The position numbers and the translations under genes are program-made. Shown piece after piece: positions 1-12,200 of a DNA stretch of 64,000 bases (positions are counted from its first letter, which is position 1; the number at the start of each line of letters is the position of its first letter). Origin of the DNA: Perkinsus olseni (lineage: Eukaryota; Perkinsozoa; Perkinsida; Perkinsidae); assembly GCA_013115135.1 (NCBI GenBank), contig JABANP010000082.1, positions 62,001 through 126,000 of the forward strand, read 5' to 3'. The notes beneath the pieces are model-generated. The model was not told the DNA's origin. It worked only from the letters and a program-made list of their open reading frames with translations, and searched no databases.

Positions 1-132
1 TGGTCCCCGGACAATTTCTGACATGTAGGTGAGAGGCCGAATGTATCTTGCGCACTTGTGGATCCTTGCATTTCCTCAAATATTGTTTCACGTCCCCTTC
101 GCTGTTGACCTATCAAGTCATTGACCATCGTA

Positions 133-1262
133 ATGAAAGGTGGATTCGGCAAAGGAAAAGGAAAGGGAGGAAAAGGCAAAGGTAATGAATTGACAGGGCG
201 AGATGGGAGGGCGCCGTTCAACTAGGACCCGGGCTATCGATGCAGTGAGTACGGCTGGCAAGTGGGTGAGATTTGGGAAAGCTCGGGTATGAGTACGCAT
301 GCATGCGGGAAAGCGGATTCTTACGATGAAAAGCAGTCGGTCGGAACTCTTTCGGAGGTTAATCCGTGACGGACGAGGTTGTTATTGTAAAAGATACGCC
401 TAGATACCCGCACTTCGAGGTTTCACGTTGTGACCAAGTGGGCGAACAAAAAGCTATCGTCCGTCGATAACTCGGAGAATCGACCCATATAGGTCCAAAA
501 AATCCTCTTGATGGGGCTTGTCGAACCGTAGTAGCTCTAGGGACTGTTGAATTGTTCGAAATGTGGTATTGGTTGCGTAATGGTGGATGCTGTCAGGCAA
601 GGGTCACCGCGCCCCCCTTGGACCCCCGGAGTGGGTAGAGGAGCTCGGCGAGATGATGCACGTCTGCGAGGACGAGATGGTCTGCAAGTGTAATACTTCT
701 ACTCCTGCCGTACCACTCCTTTCCCAATTCTTGGTGCAGGTACCCACACTAAAGTGCCCTACTTCAACGGCCGTGTGTTCCTCGAGAACAAGAGTCAGAT
801 CGGACAGGTCGATGAGATCCTCGGACCCATCAATGAGTTCTACTTCTCTGTGAAGATGCAGGAGGGTGTTGTTGCTAAGAGCTTCAAGCCAGGTCAGAAG
901 GTGAGCGCAACGAAAGTCGTGTGCACGCGTGCAGATTTACGGATTGTTAGGTTTACATTGATGGCAACCAGACTCTTCCCATGGAACGGTTCCTGCCCGT
1001 TAAGAAGACCATCGGCCCCAAGAGTAAGTCCCCACAGACAACCATCGGTTTTTACGCTTTTTGTATCAGAGCATGCCGCTGGTGGTAAGGGTAAGGGCGG
1101 CAAGGGCAAGGGAGGAAAGGGCAAGGGTGGCAAGGGCTTCGGAAAGGGTAGGCGTGTCTCGGCCGGTAGTGCCCTCACAGCTTGTTGTCTCGTTATTCAG
1201 GCAAGGGCTCTGGTAAGGGCAAGGGCCATTCCGGCAAGGGTAAGGGCAAGGGAAGGTGGTAA
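133..1262 (+). CDS. GAR1: H/ACA snoRNP subunit GAR1
   Basis: Gar1 is a core protein of H/ACA small nucleolar RNPs, which direct pseudouridylation of rRNA in the nucleolus. Six exons can be joined in phase: 133-181, 597-689, 740-900, 951-1023, 1070-1147 and 1201-1262. Exon 1 gives a short Gly/Lys-rich start (MKGGFGKG...). The central domain has the family signature: [10 protein letters not shown], a Cys-rich strand, [31 protein letters not shown] and [14 protein letters not shown]. The C-terminus is a run of GKGGKGKG repeats ending in GRW, taking the place of the RGG tail of yeast and animal Gar1. The introns are short (50 nt between exons 2 and 3) with GT-AG borders. The start is the only ATG giving the Gly/Lys leader before a good donor. 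Identity is secure; the exact exon 1 is less so. Confidence 0.9.
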
Positions 1263-1942
1263 AGAGCCGACCTCAATCGCCCTGAGGATGACGTAGCGTC
1301 TGTACTCGTACCCCTTTTCCTGAGCTACTGAATCGCCTTACCAACGTATCAAAAAAGCGGTAGTGTTCATCAATTTGTATCGGGTTCATAGGACACAGCT
1401 GCGAGTCTTATCAACCTCTGTCGCGATCATTCCACTTTACCAACTGGCGGAGGGTCGTATAGTGCAAGACTGATTTGCTAGTCGATCGCCTCTGCGCTTG
1501 AAGTTGGCGGGATCTGCCTCCGCGAGAGTTCGTTCAGGATGAACTCAGTAGTTGTTTATGAATACACCTGTTCAGTCGCACTCACTGGAGGCTCTTCATT
1601 GGGCGTCATTTTTCGGCATTGCCATGCAGTCGAAGCACCTACTAGAATTTCTTTAATGCTTGAGTGCATGGGAGGAGTACATCACTGGGGGCACAGACAG
1701 TAGCCTACTATTGAGGGTAATCGCGGTACTAACGAGATGCTTTCGTACCAATCCTTAGGCAGGACTAGTGATCAGCGGCGACGTATTCTGTCCCTGAGTG
1801 GGTGTAATACTCTCTCCCGTAGTGACAAGCTGGGAGGGCTGAATGTGATGATCGGGTCGTTCTCCTCATATGCGTGAGCGACTTATTGCTCTTGAGATGG
1901 AATTAAAAATAGAAGCCAATCTGTGGCCGACTAGGATCGATC
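1263..1942. other. intergenic, nothing recognised
   Basis: About 680 bases between GAR1 and the RAP gene. I see no reading frame with family resemblance, no tRNA and no repeat. It presumably holds the GAR1 3' end and the promoter of the next gene. Confidence 0.4.
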
Positions 1943-4900
1943 ATGGATTCCTCTTTTTCAATCAGAATTCATCATCAAATGCTCCTCCGTCTACGAGCAG
2001 GGCCACGGTTGGTATCGGGCCTTCTCAAGACACGTAACTGTGCTACAGCTGCTACAGCGGAGGCACCTCCTCATCGGGGGCCTGAGGGGATTGACAGCTG
2101 GGAAACAGAGCCACCACCGCCCCCGCCAGTTCAGGTGTAGGTCTGAGACGATAACGGCTATGGGAATGTATTCATCTATGAGCGGTGGTAGTGCTAGCCT
2201 TGATCGGCTATCGTCGGAACGATGCGGTTGCTGATATGAAAGGCTGCCCTGTCGTGCGGAGTTCACTCGACGTCTGCGATTGCCATCGTTCGTTTTACCA
2301 TCCACCTTGCATGGGAATTTCGAGTGTTGTATTTGTGAGTTCACGAGCAACAAGTGTTCACAAAGTATGAGAGTACTAGTCTATCCAGCGCTATTACTTT
2401 ATGAGCATCAGTGCATTAGATAACTCAACACGCGCGTCAAGAATAAGTTCCAGCTTCGACCAGCACTTTTCCTGAGGACGCCATTAGTGCAGACTTTCAG
2501 GTACCTCAATCCCATCTGCCAACAGATGGACGCGAAATTGAGGAAGTTGAAGACGACTGAGGAGATTCTGGCAGCCATCATCACCCATAGGGGGGTCATG
2601 TTCGTGCAGAATCTCGTTACTGCTGTGGAGGTGATGCTGGGAAAAGGTGGTATCGGTGTAGGCTAGATGTAGTAGAGCGTCCCGTCGAGAATGAGAGGAT
2701 CTTAAATTACTGTGATTCATGGTCCGAGTGGAGTTTCTAGGCGTTCTTCGAGTGTATCCGATGAAATCGTCGGCGTGGCAGCTGTTGCTCCTCGCTCCGA
2801 AATTTTCTTGGCCTTCCAATCACGGTTGGTGCGGATTCTCTCATCCCTGTGTGTGTTGTGCTCGTGGAACCTGAAAACAAAGTATAGCCCGTTCGAGCTG
2901 GTGGCAATTCTCGCGGGATGGGGCATGGTGGACTGCGGTAGTGATTACTACTAAGACTCGAGGGCGACTGACTCGAAGATTTCCGGAACAGTCTCGGGAC
3001 CACCCAGCCATTGCTGGTGTTCATAACCGTATGGGGGAGCGTCGAGTTGCACAAAAATGAAGCTGTTGTGCGTTGTTGCCGCCGTTTGTATGATGGTGTT
3101 CTTGTTGTTGCAGATGCTGGCCGCTACAGTTGACGACGAAGCGGCAGGCCTCGTGGATGTGACCAAGGAAGGGCGCTATTTGATGGACCAGGTTATGAGC
3201 GCACCTGTGGAGGAAAAGCAGACGAGGAAAAACAGTAGGTTAGTCTGCTCAGGGCGAGTCACAGCGCGTATTGTGAGCGTCCGGTGCTGTCTGCCGAAAA
3301 GGCTTGTTGGGTGATCGACTTTAGGCGTAGAGATTGTGTATAGATATGTGTGTTTGGGTAGACCAACCTCGCGTGTTCGTGTGCGTGTGAGCCAGTGTGA
3401 GGCTTGTAGAGAGTTCTCAGTCACTAGAGAGGGTGAGGAGGGAGTCTCTTCAATCATTGCTCTTCTGTTATGTCGAAGTGAGGTATGTCAACAGTGCAGC
3501 ATAGTGGCTTCAGGGCGCTGTGGTGGTAATTGCGGGGGCGATCGGGAAGTCTAGATTCCACTCGCTACAGCCGAGTTCAAGGGCGTGAATCATTCTTTTC
3601 AGTGCTTGTTAACGACCTCACGAGAGATCCGCGGTATAAACTGCTGTTGCGGGATATCGGGGAGTATGCAGAGAATCTGGATACACGAGCGATAGCGGAT
3701 GTTCTGGGGTCGCTGCAGTCACTCGGGCATCGGCAATTCGGTAATAGATAACTCTTTGCGGGGGGGGCGTTGCGTGACGCAACTCGCGTCAAGGAAACAT
3801 CGGACAGGAGACTGTGAAAACGGTTATGGGAGCCGGCTTCTGGTGAACTGAAAACGTGTTCAGATTTGTGGCTTTAAAATTTCCGATGCGGGGACTCGAA
3901 CCCCGGTCGCGTGGGTGAGAGCCACGAATCCTAACCAGCTAGACTACATCGGATCGGTGATATGATTCTCGATGGTCCCGGCTGGTTCGCCTCGCCTTTA
4001 GTCGCTACCGTGTTGTAAGTCGGCGAACTGGCACCCGTCGTGAAATACTCGTTGAGCCGATCGACAGATGAGCGGATAATTCATCTAATCATGAAATCGC
4101 TGAGGGAATAGTAACCTCTTCTAGCCTGCGCTGTTCCGCAATCACCGGGCTCCGTCTCAGCGGAAGTGCCCGTTGCTCGCGCCTTTTTCTCAGCTCTTTG
4201 CGGGAAGCTTCTCCGGACGCTGTATAAGCCCAATCTCAGCGTGGATTCTCTCCACACTATGTTGGAGATCGCAGGCGGACTTCAGTGGATGGGCTTCATC
4301 AGAGCTCACAAGTTCTACGCGAGTCTTGCCTTAGCGGTAGTAGGGCGTGGTGTGGTATCGGAGGTGACCCGAGGCGTAGGTTTCACGAGCCCCGACTCTA
4401 ACTATGGAGGAGATAGCTCTGGGCTTGCGAGCATTTGGACGACTGGAAAATGTTCATCCGCCCTTTTTTGAGAAGGTGAGGTCGTGGGCTCGGCATCGAC
4501 CGGAGTCCTGGGAGTCTGGGGGCCGGTGGTGTACATGTGGCTTGTGACGAAGTTGAGTCCGTTGGGGGTTCGTTCCAAAATCTCGAGAAAACAAGGAACG
4601 CTCGTAGAAAACTTTCATCCCATCGTATGATCGGTTCTAGTGAATCGCCAGTGGGGGTTTAAGACGATTCCACTTAATCGTGACGCCGTGGCGAAGTCTC
4701 CGCGGAACAACTCCTGGTGCTAGAGGGACACTCCTCGATGGCCCACGGTGGTCGTCTGCTTGAGTTCTCAAATATGACGAGGCTCAGTAGCGTGTACTGG
4801 AGGAGGGTTCGAACAGGGACGTATTCTTTCGAGCTCATCCTTGTGGAGTTTTCCTCGGTTTTTCACCTCCCTGTCGGAGCGGTTGCCTCCCAGGTCTCCA

Positions 4901-7900
4901 CGCTGGTGCTTCAATCCGATAATTCATCTCTTGTACCGGGGCTGAGTCTGCAGTTGGTAACTTCTTTGGCGATCGGATTCTCCCGGCATAGAGTGAGTAA
5001 TCCTCCCCGTGGTGGTCCCTGAAGGATCTATTTTTGAATTAGTACCCCGCTCACGATGGTGTGGTATTGGCCTGCGCGGACTACCTGGCGGACAATATTC
5101 GCTCCTTCTCTGATAGGGATATGTTCAAAGAGATGATAGGTAGTGGCGGGGGAGTTGTCTTTCTCTTCTGATGCATGCCTGGAGGGTCAACTTACTATGT
5201 AGGCTGTCCTTAGCGGGGCTGCAGGGGGTCTCAGAGGTAGTTCTGGTATCTAGGGAACAGCCGGAACACCAAACTATAGTGGTCGCCGCGAGCCCTCGCT
5301 AATGAATACAGCTGCCGAGTGACCCCAATGCTGATTGGCTCGGCGCTCGTAAGTAGTGTTGAAAATGAGAGCACGTGAAACCGCAATATTATTTCAAGAT
5401 GATCGTCGCGAAGAGGTTCTACCGGGATTTGAACCCAGATCGCCAGATTCAGAGTCTGGAGTGCTAACCGTTACACCATAGAACCGGATGTTGGCCTTTT
5501 ATCCTAGCCATCCTTACTGCATTCGATAATCGTCAACTAGCACATTCTAGAGCAATGGCCATGGCCTGTCCGAAAGGTTCTACCGGGATTTGAACCCAGA
5601 TCGCCAGATTCAGAGTCTGGAGTGCTAACCGTTACACCATAGAACCAGATGTTCGCTGCCTTCTTTAGCCATCGTTACTGCACTCGATAATCATCAACTA
5701 GCACATCCTAGGGCAATGACCAAGGTCCTGCAGTCGTGTGTCCCCGTCGCTGAGGAGGGCCTCACCTGGGGCGAGCCCATGGGCCACGTGGTGAGCAGTG
5801 CTGTTCCGCCGCGCTGTCATCATGAATGACTATCAGATTGGTCTAACGAGCTTTGGTGATCTTCTCCAAGCATGCGCTAATTTCGGAGTTGGAGATGTAG
5901 GGCGGGGTGGTCTCTGATTGTAGACCATGGCGCGTGGGGGAGGCTGTTCGGATAGTTCGAGTGAAGCTAGGAGATATGCTACTCGAGTGACTCTACTGCG
6001 TGCGGTATGATTACCCCGAACTGTCTCTCACGAAATATTACTACACAACAGATTCGGCAGTCTTACTGTGAACTATCTCACGAATCAGGATATTAGCTAT
6101 ACCCTGCTGCCCCTGGAGCGTTGCCTCGATCTCGTTGATTCATCGCCCTCTTCACTGCAGCAGCAATCGAGTTCTAGTCTGCGGTATTATGACCGTGGCT
6201 CGTCGTCGTTTTTGGAGCTCGAGCTTAGAGGACAAATTGAGCGGGTCGTTGAACCCTGAACAACTGGAGAACGGCAGGTCTTTCCCTCAGGCCATGACCC
6301 AGTACTCCCCAATAGTGGAGTATATGGTACAGCATGTGGACTACGTACAAGAGGAGACAGCTAGTAAGGGAGGGGACTGTCCAGCTGCAGGCCACCATAA
6401 CACCTTCTGTTCTTCTATCGTGGAAGTGCATCGCAGTCGTTTCTGGGATATCAAAAAAATTCTCCTCTGGGAGAGCGAGTTCCCAGGAACACCACGAGAA
6501 GGCCTCAGGGCACGTCCCGCATCAGTACATCACAGCACTTTCGCCTTTGAACTCGCCACTTCCGTAGATCAGAGCGTTGGTGGAATGTGGAACTAGGATG
6601 AACTCAACACTAGATGCCTAGCTTTAGTATCAGTAGAAAGAATATTCGCGTGCTCACGGAAGGAAGATGACCATCTTTGAGTTGCCCGTGGTGTCACCTC
6701 AGTCAAAGTCCTATGGGCTGTATGCATGATGCCAGAGCTGCAGTCTCGACACGAGTACGACATGACACTGCTCCTACGGAAACTGTGCAGCGGTAAGTTA
6801 CTTCTCAGGCGGTGGGCGGTGGTCTTGGCTGGACTCTGGTGATTCAAGTGAAGTAATGTACTGTATAGTAACGTATTTTGATGTACATCATCTCGCCTGT
6901 GGCATAGTAGTCTCCCTTTTCACTGTTGCAATTACTCGGTAAAGACTATATAGTGGTGCATTCCGATACATACGAACTGGTGCAGAGAAATATAGCACCA
7001 TATTATCCTCTTAATGTGGATAACGGTTTTCTAGGCTACGCAGCCCACCCGGTGCGCTAGCAGTGTTATCTGCTGAATCGTCAAGGTACGATTTTACGAC
7101 AGGATGTTCGCCGGTCTGCTCTCGTCGGAGAGCTACTTGTCCATCTACGCTTGATTTATATACATATTACGCAAGTGAAGTTGGTTTGGCAGGCACTGCA
7201 TGGGAGTCTGAGAAGCTCAGAGTTGGATGGATGTGGATCTGCCAGGCGATGGACTTCCCCTATGTGGACCACATCATACCGAAGCCCTTCGCTGCTGATT
7301 GTATACGGGAATGGATCAAGTCTAGGTAGTATCATCCTCAGGCAGGCGTATTGCTTTACAGAGAACAAGAGCTCTCGTACATAGGTTTCCTTGAGAGGAG
7401 TTCTCGATAGTGGTGGAGTCCGTATCTTGCTCTCTTGCCATTCCTCAACGGGAAGCGATGCTATATTGTGGACTAGTACGTGACATTGCGTAGTTTCTCG
7501 TCTCAGGGAGGGCTACTCGGTTCCGTTCCCATTCCTCTGCCAGGAACTTTCGAAGGTCCTCACGGCTTATGAGGTAGTACTAGCAGTAGCCGCCGCTGCG
7601 GGCTGTTGTACCGGCTTCTCACTATCGCATGGTAACATTCTGAGTGATCCGGGAACACAGCTTCTCCTCATTGGAATGGGACTCCCGGAGTCAAATTGCT
7701 GAGCGTTAGACCTCCGCGTAAAATAGGATTCCTCGATCGGACCATCACAGAAACGTCCACTCTAGTTTCGTCACGTTGGCCCAATTTCGTGCAACAGAAA
7801 CTCCGCTATAATCGCGGTAGGTCTCTGAGCTCAGCGACGGCTCAGTCTTGGATCTGAACTTTCCATTGGCCTCGCCTGGTTTTCGGGCCTGAAAGTTGCC

Positions 7901-8502
7901 ATGTTTTTGCTCCTGTCAGTGGCGGTCTTCAGGTACCCCACGAAACTTGTGTTCACATCGAGGACACTCCCTACGTTGTGGACATCGTGTTGACGGACGG
8001 TGTGCAGAAGCGGTGTATTGCTGTAGTAAAGGAAAGGGGCGAAGAGACGTGCTTCTTATTGGGAATCTTGTATCAACTCTACTGAACTGGACAGTACAGT
8101 GTGGTGCATCGTAAAGGACGTAGTTTGAGAGCGAAGCACGCACCCGCTTTATGCCTGATGATTTGCTGAGAGAGTGGTATGAAGAATGACTCACGTGTGG
8201 CTGTGCTCGTCGCCGATGCGCCGCTAACGGGCCCGCTGGAGGGTGTTGTGGCGTTCAGATACTGTCCGAGTTTGCGCGAAACTCTGACGAACCTATAGGC
8301 TCAGCAGCGATCCAGGTGCGGCACATGAAGGTAGGATCGTGACGACTTGCTCAGCTGCACGGTCAAGTGGCAGGAGCGTGGTTGGGATGTGATTGCGCTG
8401 AATAGTCGGAGGTGTCGTGAGATGCTGGAGGGCCTTAATGAGGGCTCCATGCGAGCACTCTTGGACAATGCAAAGGGAGGGAACATGACAATGCTCGCAT
8501 GA
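1943..8502 (+). CDS. FAST/RAP-like helical-repeat protein, probably organellar RNA-binding
   Basis: Exons spread over 6.5 kb read as helical repeats and end in a RAP-like domain. The family acts in organelle RNA processing or translation. The start at 1943 gives an Arg-rich, acid-poor leader (LLRLRAGPRLVSGLLKTRN), compatible with a mitochondrial presequence, and ends at donor 2134. Later exons include about 2443-2641 (LKTTEEILAAIITHRGVMFV), about 2800-2931 (ILSSLCVLCSWNLKTKYSPF), about 3555-3742 (NLDTRAIADVLGSLQSLGHR), 4161-4345 (SVDSLHTMLEIAGGLQWMGF) and about 4379-4474 (TMEEIALGLRAFGRLENVHP); the last three join in phase. Near 7.93-8.1 kb TPYVVDIVLTDGVQKRCIAV and near 8.35 kb VKWQERGWDVIALNSRR match the beta core and GW motif of RAP domains. 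Three antisense tRNA genes sit in its introns. Exons between 5.2 and 7.9 kb are poorly resolved, so two adjacent genes remain possible. Confidence 0.5.
3882..3953 (-). tRNA. tRNA-Glu (CTC)
   Basis: On the minus strand this folds as a full cloverleaf of 72 nt. The anticodon loop is CTCTCAC between paired CGTGG and CCACG, so the anticodon is CTC. The T arm contains GGGGTTCGAGTCCCC. It lies antisense within an intron of the RAP-like gene, between the exons ending near 3742 and starting at 4161. Confidence 0.93.
5414..5485 (-). tRNA. tRNA-Gln (CTG), copy 1
   Basis: A minus-strand cloverleaf with acceptor stem GGTTCTA/TAGAACC, anticodon stem CCAGA/TCTGG and loop CTCTGAA, giving anticodon CTG. It belongs to a tandem pair: the next copy starts 161 bases further on and the 3' flanks of the two are also alike. 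It lies antisense in the RAP-like gene region. Confidence 0.93.
5575..5646 (-). tRNA. tRNA-Gln (CTG), copy 2
   Basis: The tRNA body is identical to copy 1 at 5414. The flanking sequence after it (tactgc, cgataat, catcaactagcaca) resembles the flank of copy 1, showing that a unit of about 161 bp including spacer was duplicated in tandem. Confidence 0.93.
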
Positions 8503-9218
8503 GGGAGGATGAGCTTGGGTTTCTGGGAGTTTCATTTACGTTTCTTATTAAACTGTGTGGAGTGGAGTTTTGTAATAGTGGGGAAGGGGGGAGTGTAGGT
8601 AGTACTCGGGTGAGGCTCGGGGTTGCATGGATAGATGGCCAACTAGGTTCCTAATCCTAGCGTCTCGCTGCGCCTCTATGAGTATCACTCATTGTACTCG
8701 GTGTAAACAGCAGTGCAGCACATGAGCATGACCCATGCGCGAGACCCGAAATTGCAACCGCACTTTGGCTTTCGAGATGGAGGGGTTGATTCAAAAAGGT
8801 TCTACCGGGATTTGAACCCTGATCGCCAGATTCAGAGTCTGGAGTGCTAACCGTTACACCATAGAACCGAGATGTGATTATGAGTTGCTCCTCAATGTGA
8901 TGGAGGGTCAACTGGCTACTTGGACGCATCGTGAGACGTCACGTACACTGCCATTTGATGTTGAAGCTCGCGAAGGCTCGATTAGTGCCTTCTCTATACA
9001 CTCCTCCAAGCCGGGTGCAGGCCACCCGAATGTGATGGACGGGAAGCGCCGTCTCTTGGGCTACGTCTTCCAGCCCATCCTACCAAGCCATTGGATCAGC
9101 TACACTCGAATTGCATCGTCCTTACACCTCGAAGTCGTCATCTTTGAATTTGTAGCAGGCCATACTTCCGATTGTAAGCGATGAGACGTCCTAACGGCAG
9201 TTGTTTGATGCTCTCGAC
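8503..9218. other. intergenic region holding only tRNA-Gln copy 3
   Basis: Apart from the tRNA at 8797-8868 I see no supported gene. The right end must contain the promoter of the globin gene. Confidence 0.4.
8797..8868 (-). tRNA. tRNA-Gln (CTG), copy 3
   Basis: The same 72-nt tRNA-Gln as at 5414 with one base change at the edge of the T stem (gaaccct in place of gaaccca on the plus strand). It lies between the end of the RAP-like gene and the start of the globin gene, and does not share the spacer of the tandem pair. Confidence 0.92.
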
Positions 9219-12200
9219 ATGTCTGCTGTCGAGAGAACAGCTGCGGAGAGCCGAACAGCACCCTATGAAACCCTCCTTTCTAAGTCCGATCAGGCCAACA
9301 AGCTGAATGACAGTACCGTCTCCCTCGGGGCCAGCCTGAAATTGCAGTGAGTGCTGCTGTCCAGGTATATCGAAAGCGCATAGCGATATGGTCTTTATCA
9401 AGGACCGGGTTGCGAAGCTAGTGTAAGTAACCTTGAGATCGGAGAGTATTGCAGGAGAGCCGCCTTCTTTGTCAGCGTTCAAATGAACTATCTGCGGCAG
9501 GCTGTCGAGACTGCGATGCCGAACTCTAAAGGAAAGGGTGAGCTGCACACGCGGGCGTTCCGTTGAGCCATCGCTTAGTCCATTATTATAGAAAAATAGA
9601 TTCATACCAATAAAATGTAATTAAATGAAATCTTGGGAGATATTCTCTACGGTGATACAGTGTGACCTTCTCAGAACCAAATGTAGTCATGATACCTCGA
9701 TTATTATTATTCTCTAGGATGATAAAAGGGTCCACGGTGAATCCTAGAAGGCGCATTCAATTTTACTATGTTCTGATGAGACCAATGATGAATCGTATAA
9801 TTATGAGATTGTAATAGGTTATAAGAGGACTGTTAACTTTCAGGGACAACTGATGTCCCGAAGGAGCGGTTGGTAGAGCAGATGGTCAAAGCGAAGAATA
9901 ATATCAGCAAGTTCCGATATCTGGTATAAAGGGCCGTGCACTTAGTATCGATAGAGATTTCCTTGGTGACATCAGATAGACGAGGTCGCTGCCAAGACTC
10001 AGCAGGCTGGCGACGGTGATGGGGCAGGCGGCCTTCGTGGGAAGGAGAAGGTGGATGATCCAAAGCAATCTCTGTGAGTATATGGTGGAAGCTTCCGACC
10101 TCGGTTGCGACGCGCTTCCGTAGAACTCTGCTGAGAGTGGCTCTTTCTTGGACTGTTTGAGGGTCCCGTCGTGATGTAGCTATGACATTGTGGGAGCTAT
10201 TACTGCTCGTCGATGGATCGAAGCAAGCGTCATTAGGCGCCGTGAACGGCTGAAGGGCATCGTGTGCTTGATGAGCTACATAATTATTATGTAGCTTCTC
10301 TGTTGGACAGGTTCGAGCGGCTTGGCGGAGACCTCGAACTTGGAGACAGCGATAGAGCTGGTGAGTTTGCCTTGATGCACGCTCGGTCGGATCTCTCCCG
10401 ACGCCTTTCTTGCGTCTTAGATTGAGCCAGCTATGGGCCTTGAGAACGACCTACCCTTCACTGTACATTGATCGTCTGTCGAAGGTCGCCTGTTGCAAGT
10501 TACTACCGATAAGTGGTTGTTGAATCTGAGCATAATATTTCAACTGCCATTCTCACTGCCGATTCTGCAGCCGCTGGCCCCATTCGAGATCACTAGAACG
10601 GAGGGGGGAGTCTGCGTGGCAGGTCTACGAGAAGGCGGTGAGAGACCCTCGTACGCGAGCACACTTCGAGAAGAATCAGAAGAAGATGGACTCCATCAAG
10701 GCGAAGATGTGCAGCTTCGTTACCGGGCTCTTCGGCGGTCCGAAAACGTGAGTTGCGAGCTCAACTCTTGGGCGGGCCCTCGTGGTTGTTGGAGGTTCTG
10801 CAGGGGCTTGCCAGACCCGCGGCTCTCCGCCACCTGGCGTACTAAGCTACTGAAATTATTTCATTCTCAAGAAATAGACGTCCTCCCTAGTAGGGGAGTG
10901 CTACGAGCACTATAAGGTCGTGTGTGTACGACGTCGTAGGGAGTTTTCACGACGACCCATCGCCAGTTTGAGCTGCTCTCTGTTAAAGGTATGACGAAGA
11001 GAATATCCAGCCAGTGCACTACCACATGAACATCACCGACTATCACTTTGATGCAGTCCTGGAGATGTTTCAGCAGGTCTTCAACGAGCTAGGTAACCAA
11101 GTCTAGTTTCTATCTTGCGCGCTCGATCGGCCCTCTCGGTCGCTTTGCTGTACGAGAGTATCAGAAGTTCTCCAGATATCCATCCGAATGCGATCACCGA
11201 TGGCCTGGCTGAGCTCGGGCGATGCCGTAAGCTGATAACCACGGGTTGTACTGTTCGTATGGAGGTCGCCAAGAAGAATGAAGAGATGGGTACGCGCCTT
11301 GCCTCTTGTACGCCATTTCCTCCCAGAGAGCTTCTTGGACGAGTCGTCCACGGCGAACGCGCACGCCTCGAACTCAGGTACGGACATGATGTTCGTTAAA
11401 GTGGGTTATGGCGAAGGGCTTGAAGACTTCATTAAAAGGCTCTTCGACTTGAGTAAAGTCGATCGGAGGCTAAAGAAGTTCTTTCAAGGTGAAGAGCCTC
11501 CGGTGGCTTGGTATGACTTCGTTGATTGTAAACAGGCAGAGACCTACACCAGGATCCGTACTGCCCTCCGAGCCTACTTGACGGAGCGTTTTGGTGGTCC
11601 GAAGGAGTACAAGGGTCGAGAATTGGAGGAAATACATAGGGGACTTGGTGAGAAGGGTTCTCTAGGAGGCTGTTCTACTCTACAATACATTATCCGTGGT
11701 TAGTAAAGTGCTTTCGAGAAATGCACCCACCGTGGGGCTCGAACCCACGACCACAAGGTTAAGAGCCTTGCGCTCTACCGACTGAGCTAGACGGGCTGCT
11801 TGTGTATATCCTCTGTAGCTTCCCCACTCTTCAGCATCGTGGGACCTCATCCAAGTGCATGATTTCGAAAAAGCCTTGCCTGGTTGAGCCTTGAGAGCCC
11901 CGGGATAACGACTTCAAAGCGCTACTGCCCTCGTATTTAGGCCTGGACGATTTCTACTTCGACTGTTTCCTAATGAACGCGGAGAAGGCTCTTCACGGAC
12001 TTGGGGTAGACGAGGATATCATCGCCGAGGTGCGCCCAGCGTGACGGCGTCACCTCAGCGCGACCGGAGATATCGCAGGTGCTGATCACTCTCGAGTTCG
12101 CTCGCCCGAACGTCCTGAACCGAAAGAGGGACCAACTGTCCCAGTTCAAACTCGTGGATGGTGAGAGACCTTTCTAACAGTCCGGTTTGGTGGGAGCCGT

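Larger units (their letters stand above)
5414..5735. repeat. tandem duplication of a 161-bp tRNA-Gln unit
   Basis: Units 5414-5574 and 5575-5735 each contain one tRNA-Gln and about 89 bases of spacer. The tRNA parts are identical and the spacers differ by scattered substitutions and small indels, so the duplication is not very recent while the tRNA body has been kept. Confidence 0.85.

Noticed and set aside
894..1178. Minus-strand Pro/Leu-rich frame opposite GAR1
   Set aside because: It is the antisense shadow of the Gly/Lys-rich GAR1 tail.
3057..3751. Two-exon gene for a small secreted protein starting MKLLCVVAAVCMMVFLLLQ
   Set aside because: The leader looks like a signal peptide, but the second exon clearly belongs to the helical-repeat frame that continues in phase into 4161-4345, so I treat the region as part of the RAP-like gene. 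A separate small gene cannot be fully excluded.
9138..9605. Minus-strand 155-codon frame
   Set aside because: It overlaps the first exons of the globin gene, which have matching splice phases on the plus strand.
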